64,000 bases of DNA from Cohaesibacter gelatinilyticus (GCF_900215605.1 NZ_OBEL01000010.1:1-64000), one strand, 5' to 3'. Shown: positions 18,806 to 28,258, numbered from the stretch's first letter. The notes: generated from the letters alone by a model not told the origin. A program made the numbers and translations.

Positions 18806-19599
18806 TGCCTCGCTACAAGCTTTTGATCGAATATGATGGGCGCCCTTTTTCCGGTTGGCAGCGCCAGGACAATGCGCCGAGTGTGATGGGTCTGATTGAA
18901 GATTGCATTTTCAAGTTTGCAAGGGAACGTGCCGCTGTTTTCGGAGCTGGCCGAACAGATTCCGGGGTGCATGCCACGGGGCAGGTCGCACATTTGGATC
19001 TGGAGCGCGATTGGCACTCCCAAAAGCTTGTTGAAGCACTCAATCACTTTTTGAAAGAGACTGGTGTTGCCATTCTTGGTGCATGGAAAATCACCGATGA
19101 GTTCGATAGTCGTTTCACTGCTATTCGTCGCTATTATCGCTATCGTATCTGCAATCGCCGAGCACCGCTGACCTTCGAGCGTGGTCGAGCATGGCAATAT
19201 AGCTATCCCATCGATATCGATCTGATGCAGCAAGGTTGTGAGCTGTTAATCGGGCACCATGACTTTACGACCTTCAGGGCAACAGCTTGTCAGGCAAAGA
19301 ACCCGTGGCGCACCATGCAATATCTCAAGGTTATCCGTGAAGGAGAATGGGTCTATCTGGATGCAATGTCCCGATCCTTCCTCCATAACCAGATTCGTTC
19401 TTTTGTTGGGTCACTTGTCGAAGTTGGGTCTGCCCGCAAGCCGGTGGAATGGATCACGGAAATTCTCGAAGCAAGAGATCGTCGTGCCTGCGGTCCCGTT
19501 GCTCCGCCTGATGGGCTCTATCTGACACAGGTGGACTATCCAGAGGATCTGGATTACATCATTCCAGAAGAGCCCTGGGTTGGGTACCAAAAAAAATAG
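18805..19599 (+). CDS. truA: tRNA pseudouridine(38-40) synthase TruA
   Basis: The 264-residue enzyme makes pseudouridine at positions 38-40 of the tRNA anticodon arm. The catalytic Asp lies in GAGRTDSGVHATGQVAH, and the N-terminus YKLLIEYDGRPFSGWQRQ and the later FLHNQIRSFVGSLVEVG are typical. The start overlaps the fmt stop. It ends the rightward def-fmt-truA operon and meets a leftward membrane-protein gene 19 bases away. Confidence 0.95.
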   Translation: MPRYKLLIEYDGRPFSGWQRQDNAPSVMGLIEDCIFKFARERAAVFGAGRTDSGVHATGQVAHLDLERDWHSQKLVEALNHFLKETGVAILGAWKITDEFDSRFTAIRRYYRYRICNRRAPLTFERGRAWQYSYPIDIDLMQQGCELLIGHHDFTTFRATACQAKNPWRTMQYLKVIREGEWVYLDAMSRSFLHNQIRSFVGSLVEVGSARKPVEWITEILEARDRRACGPVAPPDGLYLTQVDYPEDLDYIIPEEPWVGYQKK

Positions 19600-19618
19600 C
19601 CAAACCGGCTCGAAGATT

Positions 19619-20227
19619 TTAAGTTACGGGTCTTGCGTCAGCCCCTTCGCTTATCAGGGGAAGGCTTTGCGCGATCTCGCTCAAGATAGCGGCACTGGTA
19701 ATGCCCAAAATCATGGTCAGTACGGTCAAGCCCAGCGCAATGCTCATTCCTTGATCGAGAATGAAGTCCAGCAGACGATAAGTCAGCCATAGGGCCGTGC
19801 CATAAACGCCTACCATTACGATCAGCACCATCTCGCCAGCAACAACACCGCCGGTAACCATGGCACTTGGCAACAGGATCAGCATCAGAACAATGACACT
19901 CATCCAGTTATAGCTGACAATGAGGGGGATCAGACGATCTCGAAATCCCATGGGGCCGGACAGAATGAAGAAAGCCAAAGGCACGGTACCCCAATCCAGA
20001 AAGAGCTGCAGAGGCAGATAAAAGAGCCCGCCTTCTCGCATGAGCAAGCTATTCTCGATGGTGCCAAAACCGATGGCATAGAGAAGGCTGATTGTCTCCA
20101 CAATCACCATGGCTATGAAGGAGCGCACCAATCCAGTTGATGTGGCATCGACTTTATAAAGGGCTTCACGATCACCGCGCACAAATGCCCATACGACTTC
20201 CAGATGAAAGAAAATATATCCGATCAA
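19619..20227 (-). CDS. Multi-spanning membrane protein, Yip1-like
   Basis: This 202-residue protein has about five hydrophobic helices and resembles small Yip1-like membrane proteins, with an amphipathic start (EVVWAFVRGDREALYKVD). No catalytic motif is visible. It lies downstream of another small membrane protein and dapE, all leftward, with a 198-base gap before it. The function is unknown. Confidence 0.65.
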   Translation of the reverse strand: MIGYIFFHLEVVWAFVRGDREALYKVDATSTGLVRSFIAMVIVETISLLYAIGFGTIENSLLMREGGLFYLPLQLFLDWGTVPLAFFILSGPMGFRDRLIPLIVSYNWMSVIVLMLILLPSAMVTGGVVAGEMVLIVMVGVYGTALWLTYRLLDFILDQGMSIALGLTVLTMILGITSAAILSEIAQSLPLISEGADARPVT

Positions 20228-20425
20228 GACAGCGATGCTCCGCTCTGCAAATAACTCCAGCTTAGGACCAGCACCTTATAGCGGATGATGAGGTCAAGAC
20301 AGGTAAAAAGCGAAACTGTCAAAAGAGAAATGCGAAAGGGAAGATCGCAGTCACACCATAGATAAAAACAAGATGAGGAACATTCGGGAAAACTGTTTCG
20401 CCTTATAGCAAGTTGTTAGCAATCA

Positions 20426-20896
20426 TCACAAAATTGCCAGACAAAGTGCCCCTGCTGCAAACAGATAGGAATAGCTTTTGGTGACGAACAATTCACGGCC
20501 AACCAATCCTGCGGTGAGCCAAAGGCAAAAGACAGAATAGATTGCCCCCAAGCCACCCCAAATCAGAAATGGAAGACTGGGCAAAAGATCAAACATCCAA
20601 CCGATCACCAGAAAAAATACAGGAAGAACAAGCTTGAATCGCAGGTGATTGAATGAAATGGCAATTGGGAACATAGCGTCAGGCATCCCTTTTCCATAGG
20701 CCACAAGCATCAAAAAAAGTGGTCCAATGGAAAGAGGGATGAGCGACAAAAATGTCAGAAGGACTGCACCAAAGATCGGCATCTCATCGCTGATAAGATG
20801 CAGAACACCAAGGCCAATGCCCACCATTGCCATCAACGGCAAGAGTGAGAGGATGAAATCCCCAAATCCGATGGGCTGATCCTTGGCCATGGCCAA
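20426..20896 (-). CDS. Small membrane protein of unknown function
   Basis: The 156-residue product has about four transmembrane helices and few polar residues. It follows dapE by only 14 bases and is probably co-transcribed with it. The topology, with ILSLLPLMAMVGIGLGVLHL near the N-terminus and a YSVFCLWLTAGLVG helix near the C-terminus, is reminiscent of its downstream neighbour. I do not recognise the family. Confidence 0.6.
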   Translation of the reverse strand: MAMAKDQPIGFGDFILSLLPLMAMVGIGLGVLHLISDEMPIFGAVLLTFLSLIPLSIGPLFLMLVAYGKGMPDAMFPIAISFNHLRFKLVLPVFFLVIGWMFDLLPSLPFLIWGGLGAIYSVFCLWLTAGLVGRELFVTKSYSYLFAAGALCLAIL

Positions 20897-20910
20897 ATCC
20901 TTGTGTGGTA

Positions 20911-22086
20911 TTATTTGTTTGGTGGGAAATAACTCAGCAGGAACTGATAGTAGATTTCTGCCAGTTTCTCCAAATCCTCCACGGCAATTCGTTCATCAAT
21001 CTGATGCATGGTCTGTCCGACCAAACCAAATTCGATGACTGGACAATAATCTTTGATGAAACGAGCATCAGACGTCCCGCCACCGGTGGAGAGCTCTGGC
21101 TGCTTGCCGGTTACCTTGGTCACCGCAGCCGAGAAGGAAGAGATCAGATTTTCAGCTTTGGTCAAAAAGACCTGGCTGACATCCCGTTCCATGGATAGCT
21201 CAGCTTCAAAGCCTTCTGGCAAACCGCATTCTTCAATCCCCTGACGAACAAAAGCTTCAACTTTGTCCTTGTTCCAGAGATCATTGTAGCGACAATTGAA
21301 GCGAGCTGAAGCGCTGGCCGGAATGACATTGGCGGCTGGGTTGCCGACATCAAAGGTCACGAATTCGAGATTGGTTGGTTGGAAGAACTTGGTGCCTTCA
21401 TCCATGATCTTGTAATTGATATGAGCGACAATCTTGGCCAGCAATGGAACAGGGTTATATGCCAGATGCGGATAAGCCACATGACCTTGTTTGCCTTTGA
21501 TGGTGAGACGTCCGCTTTGGCTGCCACGTCGTCCTACTTTGATGGCATCCCCCAGCTCATTTGGGTTGGTTGGCTCGCCAACGATTGATGCACTGAATTT
21601 TTCACCACGATCAGCCGCCCATTTTAAAAGTTTGATGGTGCCGTTAATGGCTGGTCCTTCCTCATCACCTGTGATCAGGAAAGAAATGGTGCCTTTGGGT
21701 GCACCATATTCTGCCACATAGCGCAAAGCTGCGGCGGCGAAGGCAGCAACGCCGCCTTTCATATCTGCGGTGCCGCGGCCATAAATCATGCCTTCTTTGA
21801 TCTCACCAGAAAAAGGCGGCAGGCTCCAAAGACTTTCATCACCCGTTGGCACCACATCGGTATGACCGGCAAAGCTCAAATGTGGGCCTTCGCCTCCAGA
21901 AATCTTGGCAAAGAAATTTTCAATGTCTGGTGTATCAGTATCGGAAAAGACAGGGCGTGCTACTTCAAATCCGGAAGGGGACAGCAAGCTTTCCAGATAG
22001 CTCAACGCTCCTCCCTCAAGAGGGGTCACACTTGGACATTGAATGAGCTTTTGAGTAATCTCGAGTGCGGTCGGCGGTTGGGGCAT
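20911..22086 (-). CDS. dapE: Succinyl-diaminopimelate desuccinylase
   Basis: This 391-residue M20 metallopeptidase-family enzyme hydrolyses N-succinyl-LL-diaminopimelate in lysine and peptidoglycan precursor synthesis. Metal and active-site segments are SFAGHTDVVPTGD, GRGTADMKGGVAAF, ITGDEEGPA and STGGGTSDARFI. The ATG at 22086 starts MPQPPTALEI. Its pathway partner dapD lies at 27.1-28.0 kb on the same strand, but several unrelated genes intervene. Confidence 0.95.
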   Translation of the reverse strand: MPQPPTALEITQKLIQCPSVTPLEGGALSYLESLLSPSGFEVARPVFSDTDTPDIENFFAKISGGEGPHLSFAGHTDVVPTGDESLWSLPPFSGEIKEGMIYGRGTADMKGGVAAFAAAALRYVAEYGAPKGTISFLITGDEEGPAINGTIKLLKWAADRGEKFSASIVGEPTNPNELGDAIKVGRRGSQSGRLTIKGKQGHVAYPHLAYNPVPLLAKIVAHINYKIMDEGTKFFQPTNLEFVTFDVGNPAANVIPASASARFNCRYNDLWNKDKVEAFVRQGIEECGLPEGFEAELSMERDVSQVFLTKAENLISSFSAAVTKVTGKQPELSTGGGTSDARFIKDYCPVIEFGLVGQTMHQIDERIAVEDLEKLAEIYYQFLLSYFPPNK

Positions 22087-22179
22087 ATTGGCAAGACTTC
22101 TTTTGAAACAATGGCGGGGTGGGCCGTGGCAATCTAGAAGCTTGCGTAACAGCTTTCAAGACGTAGCCGAGCATAAATC

Positions 22180-22644
22180 TCAAATGGTACCAGCTGCTTG
22201 TCCTGATCGTTCAGACTTGCTTTTCAAGACTCCCAGATCAACAAAATAAATGGCCCAGAATGGCAACATGGCGCTCAAATAGATGACTCTTTCCTGCAAA
22301 CCGACGCTGCACTCCAGTGGAATATGTGGAGCCAGAACGCTCAAGGTTGCCAAAACAGGCAGCGCATAGGCAAAAAAGCTGAAATGCCCTCGGCCTTTGG
22401 CACGCAGTCGTTTGATAACAACACAATACCACATGAAGAAGAAGACCGAAGCCATCAACACCAGACTGGCATAATAGAGCATGCCCATAGGTCGAGTAGG
22501 ATCCAGTGCGCAAAGATAATTTTCATGCACTCGGAACAGAAAGGCACCGGCGGCTTCCATGGGAACCAATATCAGATGAGCCACCCAAAATTCTTTGCGG
22601 GAAATTCTGCCAGCGCTATCGAACAACAAGCCTTCAAATGTCAT
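22180..22644 (-). CDS. DUF805 family membrane protein
   Basis: The 154-residue product begins FDSAGRISRKEFWVAHLIL, the DUF805 signature, followed by about four transmembrane helices and the segment VVIKRLRAKGRGHF. The family function is unknown. It lies 93 bases upstream of dapE in the same direction and may be part of the ancestral dap neighbourhood rather than of the accessory block. Confidence 0.8.
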   Translation of the reverse strand: MTFEGLLFDSAGRISRKEFWVAHLILVPMEAAGAFLFRVHENYLCALDPTRPMGMLYYASLVLMASVFFFMWYCVVIKRLRAKGRGHFSFFAYALPVLATLSVLAPHIPLECSVGLQERVIYLSAMLPFWAIYFVDLGVLKSKSERSGQAAGTI

Positions 22645-22822
22645 GAAGCTATCCTTGTGTTAGAGGCTCGGGAAATAAATTCAAGCATGCTTTGGAATGC
22701 TGGTCCATGATCATCCTCAAATTATTTGACAGTCTCCCCACTATCGTTAAGCTATCACCTCCCATCCAATGGATCGTGCATCACTCACGGCCTCAATCCC
22801 AACTTTTACCGAATTGACCTCA

Positions 22823-23674
22823 ATGGATAATCTCAAAGGCTCCTTGTTCATGGTGCTGGCCATGTTTGCCTTCACTCTCGAAGATTCCTTGATCAAGGCC
22901 ATTGCAGCGCGCTTGCCAGTGGGTGAAATCCTGATCTTGTTTGGAGCAGGGGGCATGCTCATCTTTGCGCTTACGGCTTTCGTCAAATCTGAACCCGTGC
23001 TCTCAAAAGCCATGATGTCGAAAACCATGATTATCCGCTCCGTGTTTGAGATTTCCGGCCGTCTATTTTATACCATCGCCATTGCTCTATCACCACTATC
23101 CAGCGCATCTGCTATCCTTCAGGCGACACCATTGGTCGTTGCTGCAGGAGCTGTTCTTGTTTTTCACGAGAAAGTTGGGTGGCGTCGGTGGCTGGCAATT
23201 TTCATCGGCTTTGGTGGTGTGGTGATGATCTTGCGGCCCGGAGCGGGAGATTTTGAGCTGATGTCCATTTTTGCGCTTCTTGGTGTCATTGGATTTGCAG
23301 GGCGGGATTTGGCTACGCGTGCCGCTCCGCCTCATCTAACCAACGCGCAATTGGGCATTCTTGGTTTTCTCATGCTGGTCATCGCGGGCATCATTGCCAC
23401 TCTTTACACAAAGACCTGGATTGCTCCCGACTGGGGAGAGACAGGATATCTGATTGCAGCAATTGTGATCGGTGTGCTGGCTTATAACGCACTGACCATG
23501 GCAATGAGGATGGGGGAAATTGGCGTTGTCGCTCCATTCCGCTATACCCGTCTGGTGTTCGCCATGATCATTGGTGTTTGGTTTTTCAACGAGGCTCCGG
23601 ATCAGTGGACGTTGCTGGGCAGCGCCATCATCGTTATCTCCGGTCTCTACACTCTGGTTCGCGGTAACAAGTAG
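22823..23674 (+). CDS. EamA/DMT-family transporter
   Basis: From the ATG at 22823 the product has 283 residues; an in-frame ATG at 22769 would add 18. Neither has a clear ribosome-binding site. Ten hydrophobic helices in two repeats, with MVLAMFAFTLEDSLIKAIA at the first, fit a drug/metabolite transporter of the EamA type. The substrate is unknown. It is the only rightward gene between dapE and the MBL gene and meets the CMD gene tail to tail. Confidence 0.87.
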   Translation: MDNLKGSLFMVLAMFAFTLEDSLIKAIAARLPVGEILILFGAGGMLIFALTAFVKSEPVLSKAMMSKTMIIRSVFEISGRLFYTIAIALSPLSSASAILQATPLVVAAGAVLVFHEKVGWRRWLAIFIGFGGVVMILRPGAGDFELMSIFALLGVIGFAGRDLATRAAPPHLTNAQLGILGFLMLVIAGIIATLYTKTWIAPDWGETGYLIAAIVIGVLAYNALTMAMRMGEIGVVAPFRYTRLVFAMIIGVWFFNEAPDQWTLLGSAIIVISGLYTLVRGNK

Positions 23675-23716
23675 ACAGATCAAGAGGATCTGTTTGTTGC
23701 CACGCCGGGTTTGTTG

Positions 23717-24154
23717 TTAGATTGGGGCATTATCAAGAGCATCAAAGATCTCTTGCGCGGCATTCAATCCATTGATTGCCGCGGGCAGGCCGCCGTAAAC
23801 CGCCATTTGCCAAATCACCTCGGTGATCTCGCGTCTTGTGGCTCCAACAGCAAGGCTGTGTTCGATATTGACTTTGAGCTGTGGCGCTGTTTGCCCCCCA
23901 AGTGCCGTCAGTGCTGCCAATGTTGCCAGCTGACGGGTTCGCGCATCCAGCCCCTCCCGACTATAATGGCGGCCATAAGCCCACTCTATTAGGCTATCGC
24001 TCATATCCGGCACCAGTTCATCATAGCGCTCTGATATAGCTTGCTTCAAATGGGGATGATGTTGTGCGCAATAAGCAAGGCCCTGTTCAAGAGCGTCGTC
24101 TTTCAAGATATTTTTGTTCGGTTGCTGAGAGGTCTGTGTGTTCAGAATTGTCAT
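23717..24154 (-). CDS. Carboxymuconolactone decarboxylase-like (CMD) protein
   Basis: The 145-residue protein has the CMD fold, with RTRQLATLAALTALGGQ and NIEHSLAVGATRREITEVI. It lacks the CxxC of AhpD-type peroxidase reductants, so it is closer to the lactone-decarboxylase branch. It is the last gene of a leftward operon. Its ATG lies 68 bases inside the MerR regulator gene, an unusually long overlap that implies coupling. In Bacillus a CMD gene (yraC) lies beside adhR, an aldehyde-responsive MerR regulator, so an electrophile-response role is plausible here. Confidence 0.85.
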   Translation of the reverse strand: MTILNTQTSQQPNKNILKDDALEQGLAYCAQHHPHLKQAISERYDELVPDMSDSLIEWAYGRHYSREGLDARTRQLATLAALTALGGQTAPQLKVNIEHSLAVGATRREITEVIWQMAVYGGLPAAINGLNAAQEIFDALDNAPI

Positions 24155-24530
24155 GATCGTTCTGTTCCATCAAATGCTGGCGCTCCATATCGTCATAGAG
24201 CATGATTTTGTGATCCAGAACGGGAAGAGTGGCTTCAAGATCTGAGATTTTATCCAGAACTTTCTGTCTTTGTACCTGAAGCATGGTCTTGCGCTGCTGC
24301 CCGGTTTCTGGCCCTTTGCTTCGTAATTGAGCGTAGCGAACCATATCGGCGATACCCATTCCCGTTCTTTTCAAAGCTGCAAGAAAATCAAGCCATCGGA
24401 CAATGTCATGACCATATTGTCGTCGACCGCCCGCATCACGATGAGCGGACGGCAGCAAACCAACCTTTTCGTAATATCGAATGGTGTGAACGGATAGGCC
24501 GGACAACTTTGCCAGATCACCAATTTTCAT
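24087..24530 (-). CDS. MerR-family transcriptional regulator
   Basis: The 147-residue protein starts with the MerR winged helix MKIGDLAKLSGLSVHTIRYY, then VGLLPSAHRDAGGRRQYGHD, and a dimerisation coiled coil at about 78-110. No Cys is present, so it is not a metal-thiolate or SoxR-type sensor. It resembles the AdhR-like group. A MerR-type promoter precedes the operon. It is 15 bases downstream of the NTF2-like gene and overlaps the CMD gene. Confidence 0.9.
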   Translation of the reverse strand: MKIGDLAKLSGLSVHTIRYYEKVGLLPSAHRDAGGRRQYGHDIVRWLDFLAALKRTGMGIADMVRYAQLRSKGPETGQQRKTMLQVQRQKVLDKISDLEATLPVLDHKIMLYDDMERQHLMEQNDHDNSEHTDLSATEQKYLERRRS

Positions 24531-24545
24531 TGCGAATTTCCATAT

Positions 24546-24986
24546 CTAGAGATTGGGGAACGGGGTGAGTGAAGCTTCAAGGGCAGCGGTATCTTCATAA
24601 AAGCGATACTGGCTGATCTTGCCATTACCCAGATGACACAGACAAGCCCAATGGCTGCGAAAATCCCTACTGGTCAAACGGGTTTTATGATGAAAATACC
24701 CTGTTGCGATTGCTATGGTATCATCTTGAAAAGAATGATTGATTTCAAAAACATGCGTATCGAAACAAGAGTTGAGTGTGTCGAAAAATCGAGTAATCTG
24801 GGAATGACCCGCATAGGAGCCATATATCGGTATGTGATCGGATTTTTCTTCTCTCACACCAATAAAAACAGCATCGGGATTGACATGTTTTTCGAGGCTG
24901 GCCTCAATGCCATCTTGTTTTAATGTGTAAAAAAGCTGTTCGATAATTGTCAGCTGTGAAGAGTCGGATTTTGTGTTGTCGGTCAT
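24546..24986 (-). CDS. NTF2-like (SnoaL-type) protein
   Basis: The 146-residue protein has the SnoaL/NTF2-like pattern: an N-terminal helix pair (IIEQLFYTLKQDGIEASLEK), a cone of strands (YGSYAGHSQITRFFDTL) and WACLCHLGNGKISQYRFYED. Such proteins bind small hydrophobic ligands or act as isomerases or hydrolases. The substrate is unknown. It is the first gene after the MerR-type promoter and therefore the most direct target of the regulator. Confidence 0.8.
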   Translation of the reverse strand: MTDNTKSDSSQLTIIEQLFYTLKQDGIEASLEKHVNPDAVFIGVREEKSDHIPIYGSYAGHSQITRFFDTLNSCFDTHVFEINHSFQDDTIAIATGYFHHKTRLTSRDFRSHWACLCHLGNGKISQYRFYEDTAALEASLTPFPNL

Positions 24987-25020
24987 GTGTAAACTCCATG
25001 AAAATGATGCCCGACACCAT

Positions 25021-25051
25021 CATCTAATTGCTAGAGTGCACTCTAGGTCAA
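25021..25051 (-). promoter_or_regulatory. MerR-type promoter with perfect palindrome
   Basis: Read leftward, TTGACC (25051-25046) and TAGATG (25026-25021) are 19 bp apart. Between them lies the perfect 16-bp palindrome CTAGAGTGCACTCTAG (25031-25046). The long spacer and central palindrome are the layout of a MerR-activated promoter. The start would be near 25014, some 28 bases before the NTF2-like ATG. Confidence 0.78.
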
Positions 25052-25063
25052 GAGGTGATTTCA

Positions 25064-26005
25064 TCAAATTCTCAAGGGGGAGCTTTCCAAAGGCGTAAAG
25101 CGTCGGCGATATTCACTGGGAGACAGGCCGACAATCTTTTGAAACAGTTTGCGAAAGGCGGATATATCCAGATAACCAACATTGGATGCGATTGTTTCGA
25201 CACTTTCCTTCGTCAGTTCCAACAGCTCTCGTGCCTTGTTGATACGCAAGCGCTGCAAATAGTCCGACGGTGTATGACCGGTCGCAGCTCGAAAGCGTCG
25301 CAAGAATGTTCGTTCTTCCTGTCCAGCAATGTTTGCCATTTGAGGAACACTGACAGCTGATTGATACTGAGCATGCAGCCAGTGCTGTACTTTCAATATC
25401 TGGTCGTCTCCATGTGTGAAACTGGGTGAAAACAAATCGTAATAGCTTTGTTCTCTCAAGCCCGGATCGATCAAAAAAAGTCTTGCAGTCTCAAGCATGG
25501 TTGAAAGCCCCAGAAAACGGGCAATGATCTTCAAGCCTAAATCTGTCCATGCCATGAGACCGCCAGCTGTGATGACATCTCCTTCATCAATGACCAGCCG
25601 CTCGGTCTCCAGCTTCACTTGCGGAAACTCGTCACTGAATATTTCGGCCAAACCCCAATGGGTGGTTGCTCGTCGTCCGTCCAAAAGACCTGAAGCAGCC
25701 AACAGAAATGTTCCAGCACATACCGAGCAGATCAGTGCTCCCCTCTTATGATGACGTAAAATCCAGTTGGACAACGCTTTCAGTTCATCGCCCTGCGGAC
25801 GGGCGGAAAAACTTGGCGGCAGGATCACAGCGTCAAACTTGCCGTCATGGTTGTTTGAAAAGTCTTGGATGATTTCAACGCTCATAGTACCAGTTGGTGA
25901 GGCTATGGGAGAGCGATACCGACCCGTTGCTTCAAAAAGATCCTTCAGACCCCAAATTGCAGCTTTTTGGGCGTCTGGATATTCGGCAATTCCAATATGT
26001 ATCAT
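25064..26005 (-). CDS. GlxA-type AraC-family regulator with DJ-1/PfpI domain
   Basis: The 313-residue protein has an N-terminal DJ-1/PfpI-like domain (about 1-180) with the nucleophile-elbow segment ICSVCAGTFLLAASGLL, and a C-terminal AraC double helix-turn-helix (about 205-303) with IAGQEERTFLRRFRAATG and GYLDISAFRKLFQKIVGLSP. Such regulators sense small metabolites. It is divergent from the MBL gene at 26.2 kb, which is the likely target, and its stop lies 12 bases from the MerR-type promoter. Confidence 0.88.
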   Translation of the reverse strand: MIHIGIAEYPDAQKAAIWGLKDLFEATGRYRSPIASPTGTMSVEIIQDFSNNHDGKFDAVILPPSFSARPQGDELKALSNWILRHHKRGALICSVCAGTFLLAASGLLDGRRATTHWGLAEIFSDEFPQVKLETERLVIDEGDVITAGGLMAWTDLGLKIIARFLGLSTMLETARLFLIDPGLREQSYYDLFSPSFTHGDDQILKVQHWLHAQYQSAVSVPQMANIAGQEERTFLRRFRAATGHTPSDYLQRLRINKARELLELTKESVETIASNVGYLDISAFRKLFQKIVGLSPSEYRRRFTPLESSPLRI

Positions 26006-26171
26006 GCGCTTGTTCGTTAAATTTGTCGGATTTTGCGCGCATTATGTCATATGCGCCAGTTCTGCACAATGAATGAAGAGGGTAGCCTGATTGGAGTGAA
26101 TGGACATGCATCCTGGCATCGGGGGCATAACAATCGAATTTGTCGTTTAGATCAACTCTCGGAATGTGATA

Positions 26172-27056
26172 ATGAAGCCGTACACAATGACCCGCCGCTC
26201 AGTTTTATCTGGACAAGAAAGTACTTCTGATGTCGAAATCGCAAGCATTCAAATTGGAAATTTTGATGTTCTGGTACTTTCTGATGGCCATTTCAATCTC
26301 CCCGGCAACTGGTTTGTAAATGGGGAAGTAAAGCATCGCCAACAAGCAGGTGATCCTATCAAGGTTGGAGCAAATGTATGGCTGATACGGTCCAAAGAAC
26401 GTGTGATATTGGTCGATACCGGAGCCGGACCGATTTTCTCCAGAACAAGACCAACAGCAGGCAAACTCGACGATTTGCTGGCCGCAGAGAAACTCGATAA
26501 AGCCGAAGTGACTGACATTGTCATCACACATATGCATGCCGACCATATCGGTGGATTGATGGGCCCCGATACCGGCGGTTACAGCAATGCAAAAATACAT
26601 CTGGCAAAAGCGGAGTGGGACTTTTGGGCAGACCCAGATCTGACATCCAAAGTGTCTGAAAGCATGAAACCTCTGGTTCAGTTGGCGCAATCGGTCACTT
26701 CATCTATCGCCAATCGCATAATCAAATATGAAAATGAAGCTGAAATTGTTGCTGGGGTGCATTTGATATTTTTGCCGGGGCATACGCCCGGGCATAGCGG
26801 TGTTTTGATTGCTGATGAAGGCCAGGAACTATCGATTGTCGGTGACGCAATCATTGCGGAAATTTTGCAATTCCAGAGCCCGGATATTTCTTACATATTG
26901 GACATTGATCCGGAAATGGCAATCAAAACGCGGACGAAATTGCTTGCCAATCTGGCGCGGTCAGGCAGACTGATGGCTGCTACTCATTTGACCTATCCAG
27001 GTATTGGCCGTGTCACACAGGATGGAGATGCTTTTGAGTTTCATTCCCTGGCCTAG
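26172..27056 (+). CDS. MBL-fold metallo-hydrolase
   Basis: The 294-residue protein (ATG 26172; a GTG two codons earlier is possible) carries THMHADHIGGLM at about 120-131, VILVDTGAGP before it and LPGHTPGHSG after it, the set of metal ligands of the metallo-beta-lactamase superfamily. The substrate is unknown; lactonase or glyoxalase-like activity is possible. The N-terminus MKPYTMTRRSVLSGQ has a vestigial twin-arginine look but no hydrophobic segment, so it is probably cytoplasmic. It lies opposite the GlxA-type regulator. Confidence 0.85.
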   Translation: MKPYTMTRRSVLSGQESTSDVEIASIQIGNFDVLVLSDGHFNLPGNWFVNGEVKHRQQAGDPIKVGANVWLIRSKERVILVDTGAGPIFSRTRPTAGKLDDLLAAEKLDKAEVTDIVITHMHADHIGGLMGPDTGGYSNAKIHLAKAEWDFWADPDLTSKVSESMKPLVQLAQSVTSSIANRIIKYENEAEIVAGVHLIFLPGHTPGHSGVLIADEGQELSIVGDAIIAEILQFQSPDISYILDIDPEMAIKTRTKLLANLARSGRLMAATHLTYPGIGRVTQDGDAFEFHSLA

Positions 27057-27062
27057 AGTGCA

Positions 27063-27099
27063 AAAAGCCCTTGCAAGATAACTCCTGCAAGGGCTTTTA
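27063..27099. terminator. Bidirectional terminator between MBL gene and dapD
   Basis: AAAAGCCCTTGCA pairs perfectly with TGCAAGGGCTTTT over 13 bp, with T runs on both strands. It can end both the rightward MBL transcript and the leftward dapD transcript. Confidence 0.88.
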
Positions 27100-27120
27100 T
27101 CATCGAGATGAAGCACCGAA

Positions 27121-27975
27121 TTAGTCGCGCAGCAGCTCGTTGATCGAGGTCTTGGAACGGGTCTGTGCATCTACACGCTTCACGATCACAGCGCAATAAA
27201 GGCTCGGACCAGGAGTGCCGTCTGGCAGTGGCTTGCCTGGTAGAGCACCTGGAACAACAACACTGTAAGCAGGCACTTCGCCAACGAAGACTTCACCGGT
27301 GGAACGATCGATAATTTTGGTGGAAGCACCAATATAAACGCCCATGGACAAAACGGCCCCTTCGCGAACGATCACGCCTTCGGCTACCTCTGAGCGAGCG
27401 CCGATGAAGCAATTGTCTTCGATGATGACCGGACCTGCCTGAAGCGGCTCCAGAACACCACCAATGCCAGCACCACCGGAAATATGAACATTCTTGCCAA
27501 TTTGGGCACAAGAACCAACGGTCGCCCAGGTATCAACCATGGTACCTTCGTCCACATAAGCGCCAAGATTGACGAATGAAGGCATCAAAACGGTGCCGGG
27601 AGCGATATAGGCAGAGCGACGCACAACGCAATTCGGTACGGCGCGGAACCCGGCATTGTCAAAATCTACTGCACGCCAGCCATCGAATTTACTGGCCACT
27701 TTATCCCACCAGGTTGCATCACCCGGTCCGCCTTTGATAACTTCCATCGGGTTCAGACGAAAAGACAGCAAAACTGCTTTCTTGAGCCATTGATTGACAA
27801 CCCAGTTGCCATCTTCGCCTTTTTCAGCGACGCGAGCCTTGCCTGCATCCATCAGGTTCAGAGCCGCCTCAACAGCATCTCTGACATCACCTTGAGTGCT
27901 GGTAGAGATGGTATCGCGATTGTCAAAGGCTTCATTGATGGTGGTTTCAAGAGCCGCAATATCAATTTGTGTCAT
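27121..27975 (-). CDS. dapD: Tetrahydrodipicolinate N-succinyltransferase
   Basis: The 284-residue enzyme succinylates tetrahydrodipicolinate, the step that feeds DapC and DapE in lysine and diaminopimelate synthesis. The left-handed beta-helix hexapeptide repeats are clear ([20 protein letters not shown], then [20 protein letters not shown]). ATG 27975 is chosen over TTG or ATG codons up to 28002 because it gives the usual [10 protein letters not shown]-like start. A LysE-type exporter is divergent from it. Confidence 0.94.
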   Translation of the reverse strand: MTQIDIAALETTINEAFDNRDTISTSTQGDVRDAVEAALNLMDAGKARVAEKGEDGNWVVNQWLKKAVLLSFRLNPMEVIKGGPGDATWWDKVASKFDGWRAVDFDNAGFRAVPNCVVRRSAYIAPGTVLMPSFVNLGAYVDEGTMVDTWATVGSCAQIGKNVHISGGAGIGGVLEPLQAGPVIIEDNCFIGARSEVAEGVIVREGAVLSMGVYIGASTKIIDRSTGEVFVGEVPAYSVVVPGALPGKPLPDGTPGPSLYCAVIVKRVDAQTRSKTSINELLRD

Positions 27976-28258
27976 GCCAGATCGTTCCATAGGTCTGTTC
28001 AATCAATGCTCCGAAATTGGCAAAAACCAAATCACCGGGGCAGGGTCTATTGGCGCCAAACCATAAGCATCAAGGGCGTGGAGTCAATCAAACAATCGGC
28101 TGCAATCAGAATAATCATTACCCATTGAACGTTGAGGTTGGTTTAAAAATTTGTCCAATCTTCGGAATTGATCGAGAGGAACTTCATACCGTCAGACATC
28201 ATTCGATAGGAAGTTCAACGCAAATCCTGTAATCTGGCCGGATTGTGGGAGGTTGCCA

